A stretch of DNA of 21,457 bases from JAQGMJ01 sp036271855 (GCA_036271855.1 DATAZV010000541.1:1-21457); one strand, 5' to 3'; positions 1 through 7,615 are shown, counted from the first letter of the stretch. Notes: a model not told the origin generated them from the sequence alone. Made by a program: numbers and translations.

Positions 1-859
1 CGATCATCCACGAGAGGTAGATCCACATGAGGAAAATCGGCACCGCGGCGAAGGTGCCGTAGATCAGGTGGTAAGTGGGAAAGCGCGAGACGAAGACGCC
101 GAACAGGTGCTTCATCAGCTCGAAGCCGACCGCCGCCGCCAGGCCGCCGATGGCGGCGTGGCGAAACTGCACGTCGCTGTTGGGCACGGTGAAGTACAGC
201 AGGGTGAAGGCGATAAAGGTGAGCGCGATCGGCACCACGCTCAACACCGCGTCATTCAGCCACACGGCGCCCGCCACCAGGCCCAGCGAGGTCGACACGA
301 GATAGGAGGTGATCGCCAGGCCGGTGCCGATCAGCACCGGCCCCAGGGTGATGGTGGACCAGTAGATCAGTACGCGGCGCCACAGCGGGCGTGGGCGCGG
401 CGCGCGCCAGATGGCGTCGAAGGCATTGAAGATGGTCTGCATCAGGGCGGCGGCGGTGACGGCCAGGGCGGCCAGGCCGGCGGTGGTGAGCTTGGCGGCC
501 GACTCGGCGAATTCGGCGACGTAGGTGCCGATCATTTCGCTGGCCTGGTGCGGCAGCACGTTTTGCAGCATGAAGGTTTCGATCGCCTGCTTGGCGCCGT
601 TGAACAGCGGAAAGGCGGCGAACAGGCCGAGCGCGATGGTGACCAGCGGCACCAGCGAAAGCAGCGTGGTGAAGGTCAGGCTGCCGGCCGCCTGCGGCAA
701 CTGGTCCTGGATCGAGCGGCGCACCAGGTAGTCGACATAACGCAACTGGCGCGTGTCCAGCAGCTCTTCGCCGGCTTCGCGAATGGCCTCCAGGCCGGCT
801 TCGAGCCGGTTGCCCTCCGCCTGCTTGTTGCGCGCCGCCGCTGTTCTTTTTGCCGCCAC
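1..859 (-). CDS. yihY: YihY/virulence factor BrkB family inner-membrane protein (3'-truncated by window edge)
   Basis: This is a multi-pass inner-membrane protein of the YihY/BrkB family, historically mis-called RNase BN; its molecular role is not settled. The frame is open from a GTG at 859 to the window edge, about 286 codons, so the C-terminus is missing. GTG is chosen because AAAAGGA lies a few bases upstream and no in-frame ATG fits better. The N-terminal ~40 residues are charged (AAKRTAAARNKQAEGNR). Family features follow: the LVRRSIQDQLPQAAGSLTFTTLLSLVPL region, several hydrophobic helices, and near the edge the typical segment YHLIYGTFAAVPIFLMWIY. It is divergent from wrbA across about 125 bp. 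The family call is firm; function is unknown. Confidence 0.9.
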   Translation of the reverse strand, partial: MAAKRTAAARNKQAEGNRLEAGLEAIREAGEELLDTRQLRYVDYLVRRSIQDQLPQAAGSLTFTTLLSLVPLVTIALGLFAAFPLFNGAKQAIETFMLQNVLPHQASEMIGTYVAEFAESAAKLTTAGLAALAVTAAALMQTIFNAFDAIWRAPRPRPLWRRVLIYWSTITLGPVLIGTGLAITSYLVSTSLGLVAGAVWLNDAVLSVVPIALTFIAFTLLYFTVPNSDVQFRHAAIGGLAAAVGFELMKHLFGVFVSRFPTYHLIYGTFAAVPIFLMWIYLSWMI

Positions 860-952
860 GTTGACGTCCTTTTGTTGTTACCGGCCGCTTTGCCCTCCCC
901 GTGCCTGCCCGGCGTACTGGGAGGACTCGGAGAGGAAAAAGCGGCCTTTTCG

Positions 953-958
953 TATAAT
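953..958 (+). promoter_or_regulatory. Probable -10 box upstream of wrbA
   Basis: A perfect TATAAT lies 27 bases before the wrbA ATG, which would give a 5' leader of about 20 nt. The hexamer 17 bp upstream (GAGAGG) is a poor -35, so an activator may be needed or the box may be fortuitous. A 9-bp inverted repeat, GGCCGCTTT at 883-891 and AAAGCGGCC at 938-946, brackets the region and its right arm sits just before the -10. It could be an operator; this is inference. Confidence 0.5.
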
Positions 959-984
959 ACCCGGTCGCACCTGCCCTATTGCCA

Positions 985-1578
985 ATGCCGGACATCCTGG
1001 TTCTCTATTACAGCCGCGGCGGCGCCACCCGCGCCCTGGCTGAACGCATTGCCGCCGGCATCGAGAGCGTGGGCGGCATCCAGGCGCGCATGCGCACCGT
1101 GCCGCCGGTGGCGCCGATCACCCAGACCGCCGCCCCGCCGGTGCCGGAAAGCGGCGCGCCCTATGCGGAATTGCGCGACCTCGAAGAGTGCATCGGCCTG
1201 GCGCTGGGTTCGCCGACGCGCTTTGGCAATATGGCCGCGCCGCTGAAATATTTTCTCGATGGCACCGCCGCACTGTGGCAAAACGGCGCGCTCTCGGGCA
1301 AGCCGGCCTGCGTATTCACGGCGACGGCCAGCATGCACGGCGGGCAGGAGACCACCCTCACCTCGATGATGCTGCCGTTGTTGCACCACGGCATGCTGAT
1401 CGTCGGCATTCCCTTCACCGAGCCCCTGCTCACCAGTACCGGCGGCGGCGGCACGCCCTACGGTGCCAGCCACGTTTCCGGCGGCATGGGCGACAAGCCG
1501 GTGCATGAAGACGAAAAGCGCCTGGCCTTTGTGCTGGGCAAGCGCCTGGCGCAGGTTGCGCTGAAACTGGCGCGGTGA
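985..1578 (+). CDS. wrbA: NAD(P)H:quinone oxidoreductase, WrbA family flavoprotein
   Basis: A cytosolic flavodoxin-fold FMN enzyme that reduces quinones by two electrons, limiting one-electron redox cycling. The 197-residue length matches the family. The N-terminal phosphate-binding strand-loop is MPDILVLYYSRGGATRALAE. The second flavin loop is visible as GSPTRFGNMAAPLKYFLDGT, and the third as TATASMHGGQETTL, followed by a GGGGTPYGAS motif, all typical of WrbA. The start is set at ATG 985; an in-frame TTG at 979 would add two residues (MP) and cannot be excluded. The stop overlaps the GTG start of the next gene in GTGA, suggesting translational coupling. It is the first gene after the probable TATAAT promoter. 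Confidence 0.93.
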   Translation: MPDILVLYYSRGGATRALAERIAAGIESVGGIQARMRTVPPVAPITQTAAPPVPESGAPYAELRDLEECIGLALGSPTRFGNMAAPLKYFLDGTAALWQNGALSGKPACVFTATASMHGGQETTLTSMMLPLLHHGMLIVGIPFTEPLLTSTGGGGTPYGASHVSGGMGDKPVHEDEKRLAFVLGKRLAQVALKLAR

Positions 1579-1991
1579 AGGGTGCGATTCTTACTCCGCC
1601 CGGCGCGCCCGGCATGATGGCCCCGGATTTGCGCCTGCACCGCGTCGCCTGCGCCAGCCTGGTAATGTTGATTGCGCTGTGCGTGGCGTGGGAGCTGTGG
1701 CTGGCGCCGGTGCGCCCGGGCGGCTCCTGGCTGGTGCTCAAGGTGCTGCCGCTGCTGCTTCCGCTACGGGGTTTGTTACGACGCGACAACTACACCATGC
1801 AGTGGTCGATACTGATGATCTGGCTGTATTTCATCGAAGGTTCGGTGCGCGCCGCCAGCGACCACGGTCTGTCGCAGTTGCTTGCCGGCGCCGAAGTGGC
1901 GCTGGTGGTGGTTTACTTCGGCTGCGTGGCAATGTACCTTCGGCCCCTCAAACAACAAGCCCGCAAGTTAAAACAGGAGACAGAAAAATGA
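1575..1991 (+). CDS. DUF2069-like small integral membrane protein
   Basis: A small membrane protein of unknown function (138 residues from GTG 1575). The GTG overlaps the wrbA stop by four bases, the classic coupled arrangement. ATG codons at 1614 and 1617 are alternatives and would remove the unconserved-looking N-terminal 13 residues. About four hydrophobic segments are visible: CASLVMLIALCVAWELWLA, LVLKVLPLLLPL, QWSILMIWLYFIEG and AEVALVVVYFGCVAMYL. The tail is positively charged (LKQQARKLKQETEK), which would sit in the cytoplasm. The WELW, RG-LRRDNYTMQW and YFIEG-VRA pattern matches the DUF2069 family, often found next to wrbA in betaproteobacteria (established association as I remember it). 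No function is proposed. Confidence 0.8.
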   Translation: MKGAILTPPGAPGMMAPDLRLHRVACASLVMLIALCVAWELWLAPVRPGGSWLVLKVLPLLLPLRGLLRRDNYTMQWSILMIWLYFIEGSVRAASDHGLSQLLAGAEVALVVVYFGCVAMYLRPLKQQARKLKQETEK

Positions 1992-2740
1992 ACCAGATCG
2001 ACCTTAAAGGCAAAGTGGCGGTGATCACCGGCGGCGCGCGCGGCATCGGCTACGCAGTGGCCGAGCGCATGCTCGCCTCCGGCGCTGCCGTGATGCTGTG
2101 GGACATGATGGCGGAGCGCCTGCCGCAGTCCAAGGCCACCTTATCCTCGGGCGGCCGGGTCGAGACCCAGCTGGTCGACATCACCGACGAAGATGCGGTG
2201 CTCTCCGCCACCACTGCCACCATCAAGGCCCTGGGCAAGATCGACATCCTGGTCAACAGCGCCGGCATCACCGGGCCGAACCAGAAGGTGTGGGAATACT
2301 CCTCCAAGGATTTTCGCCAGGTGATGGAGATCAACGTCACCGGCACCTTCCATTGCTGCAAGGCGGTGGTGCCGTGGATGATGAAGCAGGACTACGGGCG
2401 CATCATCAACATCGCCTCGGTGGCCGGCAAGGAAGGCAACCCGAACGCCTCGGCCTACTCGGCCTCGAAGGCGGCGGTGATCGGCCTGACCAAGTCGCTG
2501 GGCAAGGAGCTGGCGCAGACCGGGATACGCGTTAATACCCTGACGCCGGCGGCGGCGAAGACCGAGATGTTCTCGCAAATGACCCAGCAGCACATCGACT
2601 TCATGCTGTCGAAGATTCCGATGAACCGCTTTGTGCAGGTGGAAGAAATCGCGGCGATGATCTGCTGGATGGCTTCCGAGGAATGCTCGTTCACCACCGG
2701 CTCGGTCTTTGATATCTCCGGCGGAAGAGCGGTTTACTAA
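1988..2740 (+). CDS. Short-chain dehydrogenase/reductase (SDR), NAD-type
   Basis: A 250-residue classical SDR. The cofactor motif TGGARGIG is at residues 14-21. An acidic residue after the second strand (LWD, Asp39) argues for NAD(H) over NADP(H). NSAG is at 90-93, and the catalytic Ser143, Tyr157 and Lys161 are present (SVAG, YSASK). The usual PG turn after the active site is replaced by TPAAAKTEM. The reading frame is open further upstream, but ATG 1988 follows a good ribosome site (ACAGGAGAC), and the extra upstream residues only shadow the previous gene. The substrate cannot be read from sequence. The neighbours are an FAD-linked and an Ldh2-type 2-hydroxyacid dehydrogenase, which points to sugar-acid or hydroxyacid catabolism rather than fatty acid synthesis (inference). 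Confidence 0.93.
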   Translation: MNQIDLKGKVAVITGGARGIGYAVAERMLASGAAVMLWDMMAERLPQSKATLSSGGRVETQLVDITDEDAVLSATTATIKALGKIDILVNSAGITGPNQKVWEYSSKDFRQVMEINVTGTFHCCKAVVPWMMKQDYGRIINIASVAGKEGNPNASAYSASKAAVIGLTKSLGKELAQTGIRVNTLTPAAAKTEMFSQMTQQHIDFMLSKIPMNRFVQVEEIAAMICWMASEECSFTTGSVFDISGGRAVY

Positions 2741-2755
2741 GCGGGGGCAACCAGC

Positions 2756-4159
2756 ATGTCCGATTTGAAAGCCGCTTTCGCCGCCATCGTCGGCGAAGCC
2801 AATGTGATCACCGGCGACTTCGCGGCGTATGCGAACGACTGGCGCAAGAAGTATTTCGGCAAACCTTTGCTGGTGGTGCGCCCCGGAACGACGCAGGAAG
2901 TCGCGGCCATCGTAAAGCTGTGCGCCGAGACGAAAACGCCGATCGTGCCGCAGGCCGGCAACACCGGCCTGGTGGGCGGCGGCGTGCCGGACGAGAGCGG
3001 CACGGAAGTCATCATCAGCGTGGCGCGCATGACGCGCGTGCTGGAAGTCGACACCATCAACAACACCATGACGGTGGAAGCCGGCTGCATCTTGCAGACC
3101 CTGCAGGAGACCGCCGAGCAGCACGACCGGCTGTTTCCGCTGTCGCTGGCCGCCGAAGGCTCGTGCCGCATCGGCGGCAACATTTCGACCAACGCCGGCG
3201 GCGTACAGGTGTTGCGCTACGGCAATACGCGCGAGCTGGTGATGGGCCTGGAGGTGGTGCTGCCCTCCGGCGAGGTGTGGGACGGCCTGCGCGGCCTGCG
3301 CAAGGACAACACCGGCTACGACCTGAAACATTTGTTCATCGGCGCCGAAGGTACCCTGGGCATCATCACCAAGGCGGTGCTCAAGCTGTTCCCGGCGCCG
3401 CGTTCGACGCAGACGGTGTTCATCGGCCTGGAATCGCCGCAAAAGGCGATGGAGCTGCTGGGATTCATGAAGAACGCCCTGGGCGACCGCATCACCGCCT
3501 TTGAGATGATTTCGGATTTCGGCCTGTCGCTGGTGACCAAGCATTTTCCGCAACTCAAAGCGCCATTGCCGCAGGAATATCCGTGGTTCGTGCTATCCGA
3601 CATCGCCGACAGCCGCAGCGCCGCGGCGCTGGCCGAGGACGTGGAGCATGCGCTGGGCGACGCCATCGAACAGGGCATCATCCTCGATTGCGCGGTGGCC
3701 AAGAACGAAACCGAGGGCAAGCGCATGTGGGAACTGCGCGAGAACATGACCGAGTCGCAGGTGCACGAAGGGCGCAGCATCAAGCACGACGTGTCGATCC
3801 CGATTTCGAAAATCGCCGAGTTCATCACGGCGGCGGATGCGGCGCTGGCCGCCGCCTACCCCGGGGTGCGGCCGATCACCTTCGGGCACGTGGGCGACGG
3901 CAACCTGCATTACAACATCGCGCATCCGCTGGCGACCTTCACCGAGCCTGACTGGACCAAGGAACTGGACCGCGTGAACCTGATCGTGCACGACACCACG
4001 GCGCAGTTCAACGGCTCGATTTCCGCCGAGCACGGCATCGGACAACTGAAGCGCGAGGAGATCAAGCGCTACAAATCGGCGCTGGAGTTGCAGGTGATGA
4101 AGAACATCAAGGCAGCGATCGACCCGCAGAACATCATGAATCCGGGCAAGGTGATTTAA
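2756..4159 (+). CDS. FAD-linked 2-hydroxyacid dehydrogenase (GlcD / D-2-hydroxyglutarate dehydrogenase-like)
   Basis: A 467-residue flavoprotein of the vanillyl-alcohol oxidase / PCMH-FAD family (FAD_binding_4 plus FAD-oxidase C). The N-terminal FAD domain (about 35-215) shows the PP-loop PQAGNTGLVGGG, GGNISTNAGG and GAEGTLGIITKAVLKLFPAP. The C-terminal domain carries the metal/substrate motif GHVGDGNLHYN (His378) and SAEHGIGQLKREE, and ends in the family signature IDPQNIMNPGKVI. Enzymes of this group oxidise D-lactate, glycolate, D-2-hydroxyglutarate or related acids to 2-oxoacids, passing electrons to a flavoprotein, cytochrome or quinone. Which substrate applies here is not decidable. It starts 15 bases after the SDR stop, so co-transcription is likely. 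A purine-rich AAGCGGGGG precedes ATG 2756. Confidence 0.93.
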   Translation: MSDLKAAFAAIVGEANVITGDFAAYANDWRKKYFGKPLLVVRPGTTQEVAAIVKLCAETKTPIVPQAGNTGLVGGGVPDESGTEVIISVARMTRVLEVDTINNTMTVEAGCILQTLQETAEQHDRLFPLSLAAEGSCRIGGNISTNAGGVQVLRYGNTRELVMGLEVVLPSGEVWDGLRGLRKDNTGYDLKHLFIGAEGTLGIITKAVLKLFPAPRSTQTVFIGLESPQKAMELLGFMKNALGDRITAFEMISDFGLSLVTKHFPQLKAPLPQEYPWFVLSDIADSRSAAALAEDVEHALGDAIEQGIILDCAVAKNETEGKRMWELRENMTESQVHEGRSIKHDVSIPISKIAEFITAADAALAAAYPGVRPITFGHVGDGNLHYNIAHPLATFTEPDWTKELDRVNLIVHDTTAQFNGSISAEHGIGQLKREEIKRYKSALELQVMKNIKAAIDPQNIMNPGKVI

Positions 4160-4177
4160 GGGCTCGTACCCCTACAC

Positions 4178-4258
4178 CCGTTCGCCCTGAGCCTGTCGAA
4201 GGGTGCGTGCCAGGACTACTGTGGAGTACGCGTGGTTCGACTGGCTCACCACGAACGG
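4178..4258. repeat. REP-like palindromic intergenic repeat
   Basis: Two 23-base arms, at 4178-4200 and 4236-4258, are inverted copies matching at 19 of 23 positions, separated by 35 bases. The core is TGAGCCTGTCGAA in one arm and TTCGACTGGCTCA in the other. Sequences of this kind (ccgttcg..tgagc..gtcgaa) are widely dispersed in proteobacterial intergenic regions (established as general knowledge; family not named here). It lies between the FAD dehydrogenase stop and the Ldh2 gene, so it may act as an mRNA hairpin inside one transcript, or mark a transcript boundary. Confidence 0.8.
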
Positions 4259-4318
4259 AACCAAGGCACGTCCCGATTAAATCACAAACTACGCAACTAC
4301 AAATCAAGAGAGACAAGC

Positions 4319-5392
4319 ATGGCTGACTACCGCACCTTCAACGCCGCCGCCCTCACCAGCGCCATCCGCGCCATCGTCAAAGCCGGCGGCTCGGACGACC
4401 GCGAGGCCGACCTGGTTTCGACCAACCTGGTCGAAGCCAACCTGAAGGGCCACGATTCACATGGCGTGGGCATGATCCCGCGCTATATCGAGTCGATCAA
4501 GGAAGGCGGGCTAACGCCCAACGGCCACGTCAGCGTGGTGATGGACGCCGGCGTGATGCTGACCCTTGACGGCAACCAGGGCTACGGCCAGGTGATGGGT
4601 TACGAGGCGATGGAACTGGGCGCCGAGCGTGCCAAGCGCAACGGCGTGTGCGTGATGGGCCTGTCCAATGCGCATCACATCGGGCGCATCGGCCACTGGG
4701 CGGAGCAGTGCATCGGCCACGGCCTGGTGTCGATCCATTTCGTCAACGTGATCTCGCGACCCATCGTCGCGCCCTGGGGCGGTGGCGATGCGCGCCACGG
4801 CACCAACCCGTTTTGCGTCGGCATTCCGCGCCCGGGCAAGGACCCGATCGTGCTGGACTTCGCCACCAGCAAGATTGCCCAGGGCAAGACCCGCGTGGCG
4901 CACAACAAGGGGGTGGAGCTGGCGCCGGGCACCATCATCGACAGCGAGGGCAAGCCGACCAACAATCCGCGCTACACGGTGATTGCGCCTTACGGCGCCA
5001 TCCTGCCCTTCGGCGAGCACAAGGGATCGGGCATGGCGCTGATCTGCGAACTGCTGGGCGGCGCGCTGTCCGGCGGCGTCACCGCCAAAGGGCCTGCCGA
5101 CGGCCGGCGCCAGGTGATCAACGGCATGTTCTCCATTCTCATCGACCCGAACAAGATGGGCACCGGCGAAAATCTGGCGAAGGAAATGGAAGGCTATGTC
5201 GCCTGGCACATCGGCTCGCCGCCGGCACCGGGCGTGGACCATGTGCAGATCGCCGGCGAGCCGGAACGCGCGTGGAAAAAGGAACGCCTGGCCAAGGGCG
5301 TGCCGGTGGACCCGACCACCTGGGAGGAGATCATCGCCGCCGGCGCCAAGGTGGGACTGGAGAAGGCGGAGATCGAAAAGATCGCTGCCTAG
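4319..5392 (+). CDS. Ldh2-family NAD(P)-dependent malate/L-lactate/sulfolactate-type dehydrogenase
   Basis: A 357-residue protein of the Ldh2 (malate/L-lactate dehydrogenase type II) family, unrelated to classical Rossmann LDH. Signatures are GHDSHGVGMIPRY (His45 and His48 region), SNAHHIGR at 116-123 with the conserved His, PWGGGDARHGTNPFCVGIP and the DFATSKIAQGK stretch at 180-190. The later EHKGSGMALICELLGGALSG segment is also typical. Members use malate, lactate, sulfolactate, ureidoglycolate, 2,3-diketogulonate or imines; the substrate here is unknown. The start ATG 4319 follows AAGAGAGAC. It is separated from the FAD dehydrogenase by the palindromic repeat, but same-strand placement suggests one catabolic unit with the SDR. 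The HNH gene begins 13 bases after its stop. Confidence 0.93.
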   Translation: MADYRTFNAAALTSAIRAIVKAGGSDDREADLVSTNLVEANLKGHDSHGVGMIPRYIESIKEGGLTPNGHVSVVMDAGVMLTLDGNQGYGQVMGYEAMELGAERAKRNGVCVMGLSNAHHIGRIGHWAEQCIGHGLVSIHFVNVISRPIVAPWGGGDARHGTNPFCVGIPRPGKDPIVLDFATSKIAQGKTRVAHNKGVELAPGTIIDSEGKPTNNPRYTVIAPYGAILPFGEHKGSGMALICELLGGALSGGVTAKGPADGRRQVINGMFSILIDPNKMGTGENLAKEMEGYVAWHIGSPPAPGVDHVQIAGEPERAWKKERLAKGVPVDPTTWEEIIAAGAKVGLEKAEIEKIAA

Positions 5393-5405
5393 GCCCGCAC
5401 CCGCA

Positions 5406-5765
5406 ATGCCGCGGATTTCCGCCAAGGCGGCGAAAGCGCAACTAAAGGGTACGGTAGCCGAGCCTGCTGCGCCCGCGCCCGTCGCCGCCGATTGCCCGCT
5501 ATGCGGCCGCCCCCTGCTGCCGGGGCCGACCACCGACGAGCATCACCTGGTGCCGAAGTCGCAGCGCGGCCGCGAAAAATTCCTGGTGCACCGCATCTGC
5601 CACACCAAGATCCACGCCACCCTGACGGAAAAGGAACTGGCGCTGCGCTACAACACCTGGGAGGCACTGCGCGCGCATCCGCAGATCGCCGCCTTCGTCG
5701 CATGGGTGCAAAACAAGCCGCCGGGATTCATGGGGCGCAATATCCGCGCGCACGACAAACGCTAG
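5406..5765 (+). CDS. Small HNH-type nuclease-fold protein with CxxC zinc motif
   Basis: A 119-residue protein with a disordered Ala/Pro/Lys N-terminus (1-28). A zinc-knuckle pair Cys30-x-x-Cys33 follows (CPLCGRPLLPG), then the HNH beta-hairpin DEHHLVPKSQRG (His46, His47), then HRICHTKIHA (Cys65, His66, His70). This arrangement matches small HNH proteins; the second half is consistent with a beta-beta-alpha-metal nuclease core, but nuclease activity is inference. The C-terminus (WEALRAHPQIAAFVAWVQNKPPGF) is conserved-looking and basic at the end. ATG 5406 is chosen because the upstream open frame is only an out-of-frame shadow of the Ldh2 gene. It lies 13 bases after Ldh2, with no strong ribosome site, so it may be coupled. 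No cognate methylase or phage gene is beside it. Confidence 0.85.
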   Translation: MPRISAKAAKAQLKGTVAEPAAPAPVAADCPLCGRPLLPGPTTDEHHLVPKSQRGREKFLVHRICHTKIHATLTEKELALRYNTWEALRAHPQIAAFVAWVQNKPPGFMGRNIRAHDKR

Positions 5766-5778
5766 CTGCCGCGCTAGC
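5761..5778. terminator. Hairpin at convergent gene ends (possible terminator)
   Basis: GCTAGC, a 6-base spacer and GCTAGC form a perfect inverted repeat overlapping the HNH stop codon. It is followed by an AAGCGCTT palindrome. No T-run follows on either strand, so intrinsic termination is uncertain. Its position between convergent genes is the main support. Confidence 0.35.
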
Positions 5779-5788
5779 GCGCAAGCGC

Positions 5789-5811
5789 TTCGACAGGATC
5801 GCCGCGAACGG
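5789..5811. repeat. Half-copy related to the 4178-4258 palindromic repeat
   Basis: The stretch beginning TTCGACAGGATCGCC matches the right arm of the upstream repeat (4236-4258) at 19 of 23 positions. It lies in the 58-bp gap between the convergent HNH and CoA-lyase genes. Only one arm is recognisable, so it is a decayed or solo copy. Confidence 0.6.
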
Positions 5812-5823
5812 CGCGGGAATCGC

Positions 5824-6708
5824 CTACTTGATCAGGCCGAAAGCGCGGGCGCGCTCGATCATGCGCTGGGCATTGAGGTAGGTCGGCACTTCGACCCATT
5901 GGCCATCCAGCAGCACGCGGTCTTCGCCGCGCGCGCGGCCGGCCTCGAAAGCAGCGATGAGTTTCAGCGCGCGGGCGCGCTCTTCGACATCGGGGGTGTA
6001 GACGGCGTTGAGCGCGGCAGCGTGATCGGGACGCACCAGGCTTTTGCAGCGGTAGCCGAGGCGGCGGGCGAAAACGGCTTCACGCAGCGCGCCTTCGACG
6101 TCGGCATAGGTATAGGGCGCATCGACCGGCTCGATGTGGGCGGCGCGGCATTCGAGCACGAAGCGGCGCCGCGCGTAGTCCAGCTCGACGCCATCGGCGC
6201 CGCGCTCGGCGCAGAGGTCGGCGGCCAGGTCTTCGGCGCCCAGCAGGGCGCAGCGCACGCGCGGGCTGGCGGCGGCGATTTCGCGCAGGTTGACCACGCC
6301 GGTGGCGGTTTCGCATACCGGCAAAATTTCCACGCTGCCCGGGGTATAGCCGCAGCTGGCTTCACGCTTGCCGATCTCGGCGTGCAGGGCACGGATGTCG
6401 TGCGCGCTGGCGGCCTTGGGGTAGGCGATGCAATCGGGCTTGGCCGGCATCGTCGCATCCAGATCGGTCAGGCCCTCGGTGTCCAGGCTGTTGATGCGCA
6501 CCACCACCTCGGCGCCGGCGGCATGCCAGGCGGCGTAGAGTTCGGCGGCGAGCGAGCGCGCTTCGATGCGCCGCGCCGGCGGGGTGAAGTCTTCCAAGTC
6601 GTGGATCAGCACGTCGGCGCCGCTGGCGGCCATGGCGGCGTGCACCGCGCGATCCGCCCCGGCACCGAATAGCCAGGTGCGGCGCTGCTGCGGCGGCCGG
6701 CGCATCAT
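5824..6708 (-). CDS. HpcH/HpaI aldolase family CoA-ester lyase (CitE-like)
   Basis: A 294-residue CitE-like lyase that would cleave or form a 3-hydroxyacyl-CoA (citramalyl-, malyl- or HMG-type). The frame shows WLFGAGADR, the metal-site motif IHDLEDF (37-40), the CoA/phosphate-contacting Arg71 (VVVRINSLDTEG), CETATGV (Glu133) and GAEDLAADL (157-165), all as in CoA lyases. There is no citrate lyase alpha or gamma subunit nearby, so this is a stand-alone lyase, not citrate lyase beta. The start ATG (6706-6708) overlaps the pssA stop in ATGA, implying coupling. The open frame extends upstream to 7251, but that is a shadow of pssA. In several Burkholderiales the place after pssA is held by leuA, so this placement is unusual. 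Confidence 0.9.
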   Translation of the reverse strand: MMRRPPQQRRTWLFGAGADRAVHAAMAASGADVLIHDLEDFTPPARRIEARSLAAELYAAWHAAGAEVVVRINSLDTEGLTDLDATMPAKPDCIAYPKAASAHDIRALHAEIGKREASCGYTPGSVEILPVCETATGVVNLREIAAASPRVRCALLGAEDLAADLCAERGADGVELDYARRRFVLECRAAHIEPVDAPYTYADVEGALREAVFARRLGYRCKSLVRPDHAAALNAVYTPDVEERARALKLIAAFEAGRARGEDRVLLDGQWVEVPTYLNAQRMIERARAFGLIK

Positions 6709-7547
6709 GGCGCGGGACCTTCTTCCGTCGTCGATGCCTTTTTCAGGACGTCGGCGCTGCGCTTGCCCGACTTCATGTTCCACAACCAGAGGACATAGCC
6801 GGAAACACCGTAGATCACGAACAGCGAGAACAGCACCAGCGGCGGATAGGCCTGGATCACGAACAGCGCGATGCCGATGAGAAAGATCACCGCCACCGGC
6901 ACCCGCTTGTAGCGGCCGATGTCCTTGAAGCTGTAGAACGGCACGTTCGACACCATGGTGGTGCCGCCGTAGACGCAGACACACCAGGCCAGCGCGGAAA
7001 CCAGGTCGACCCCGTTGGGCAGCCAGCCCGAAGTCATGGCATTGAGGTGCTCCAGCGGCAGCTTGTTTTCCACCGCCAGCCAGATGAAGCCGACCATCAG
7101 GGCGGCGGCGGCCGGGCTGGGCATGCCCTGGAAATAGCGCTTGTCGACCACTTCGATGTTGGTGTTGAAGCGCGCCAGGCGCAGGGCGGCGCCGGCGCAG
7201 TAGACGAAGGCGGCGAACCAGCCCCACTGGCCGAGCGGGCGCAGGGTCCATTCGTACATCATCAGCGCCGGGGCGGCGCCGAAGGAAACCATGTCGGAGA
7301 GGCTGTCGTACTCGGCGCCGAAGTCGCTCTGGGTGTGGGTCATGCGCGCGACCCGGCCGTCCAGGCTGTCCAGCACCATGGCGGCGACCACCGCCATGCA
7401 GCCGCGCACGTATTCGCCGTTCATCGCCTGCACGATGGCGTAGAACCCGCCGAACAACGCCGCCGTGGTAAAGGCGTTGGGCAACAGGTAGACGCCGCGG
7501 CGGCGCAGGCTGGCGCGGGTGTTGTTGCGGGGGCGGAATTCGCTCAT
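6705..7547 (-). CDS. pssA: CDP-diacylglycerol--serine O-phosphatidyltransferase
   Basis: An inner-membrane enzyme that joins CDP-diacylglycerol and L-serine to give phosphatidylserine and CMP, the first committed step toward phosphatidylethanolamine. The CDP-alcohol phosphatidyltransferase signature D-x2-DG-x2-AR-x8-G-x3-D-x3-D is complete at residues 60-85, starting DSLDGRVAR. The 280-residue polytopic protein has an Arg-rich N-terminus, typical of the type II PssA family (distinct from E. coli PssA). The C-terminus (KSGKRSADVLKKASTTEE) is cytosolic and charged. It starts 68 bases after the psd stop; the two enzymes act in sequence. Its stop overlaps the start of the CoA-lyase gene. Confidence 0.96.
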   Translation of the reverse strand: MSEFRPRNNTRASLRRRGVYLLPNAFTTAALFGGFYAIVQAMNGEYVRGCMAVVAAMVLDSLDGRVARMTHTQSDFGAEYDSLSDMVSFGAAPALMMYEWTLRPLGQWGWFAAFVYCAGAALRLARFNTNIEVVDKRYFQGMPSPAAAALMVGFIWLAVENKLPLEHLNAMTSGWLPNGVDLVSALAWCVCVYGGTTMVSNVPFYSFKDIGRYKRVPVAVIFLIGIALFVIQAYPPLVLFSLFVIYGVSGYVLWLWNMKSGKRSADVLKKASTTEEGPAP

Positions 7548-7615
7548 GGGCTGGCTCTCATGCGCCTATTCTAATGGCAATGCGCGGGCAGCCACGCATC
7601 GGGGCGTTTGCCTCG

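Noticed and set aside
68..1246. A 392-codon plus-strand frame across the YihY gene and wrbA
   Set aside because: The minus-strand YihY translation is clearly homologous, and wrbA is read in another frame; this frame is Gln/Gly/His-rich shadow.
5824..6708. Citrate lyase beta subunit (citE proper)
   Set aside because: The alpha and acyl-carrier subunits and the accessory cit genes are absent, and stand-alone CoA-ester lyases are the common case for this family.
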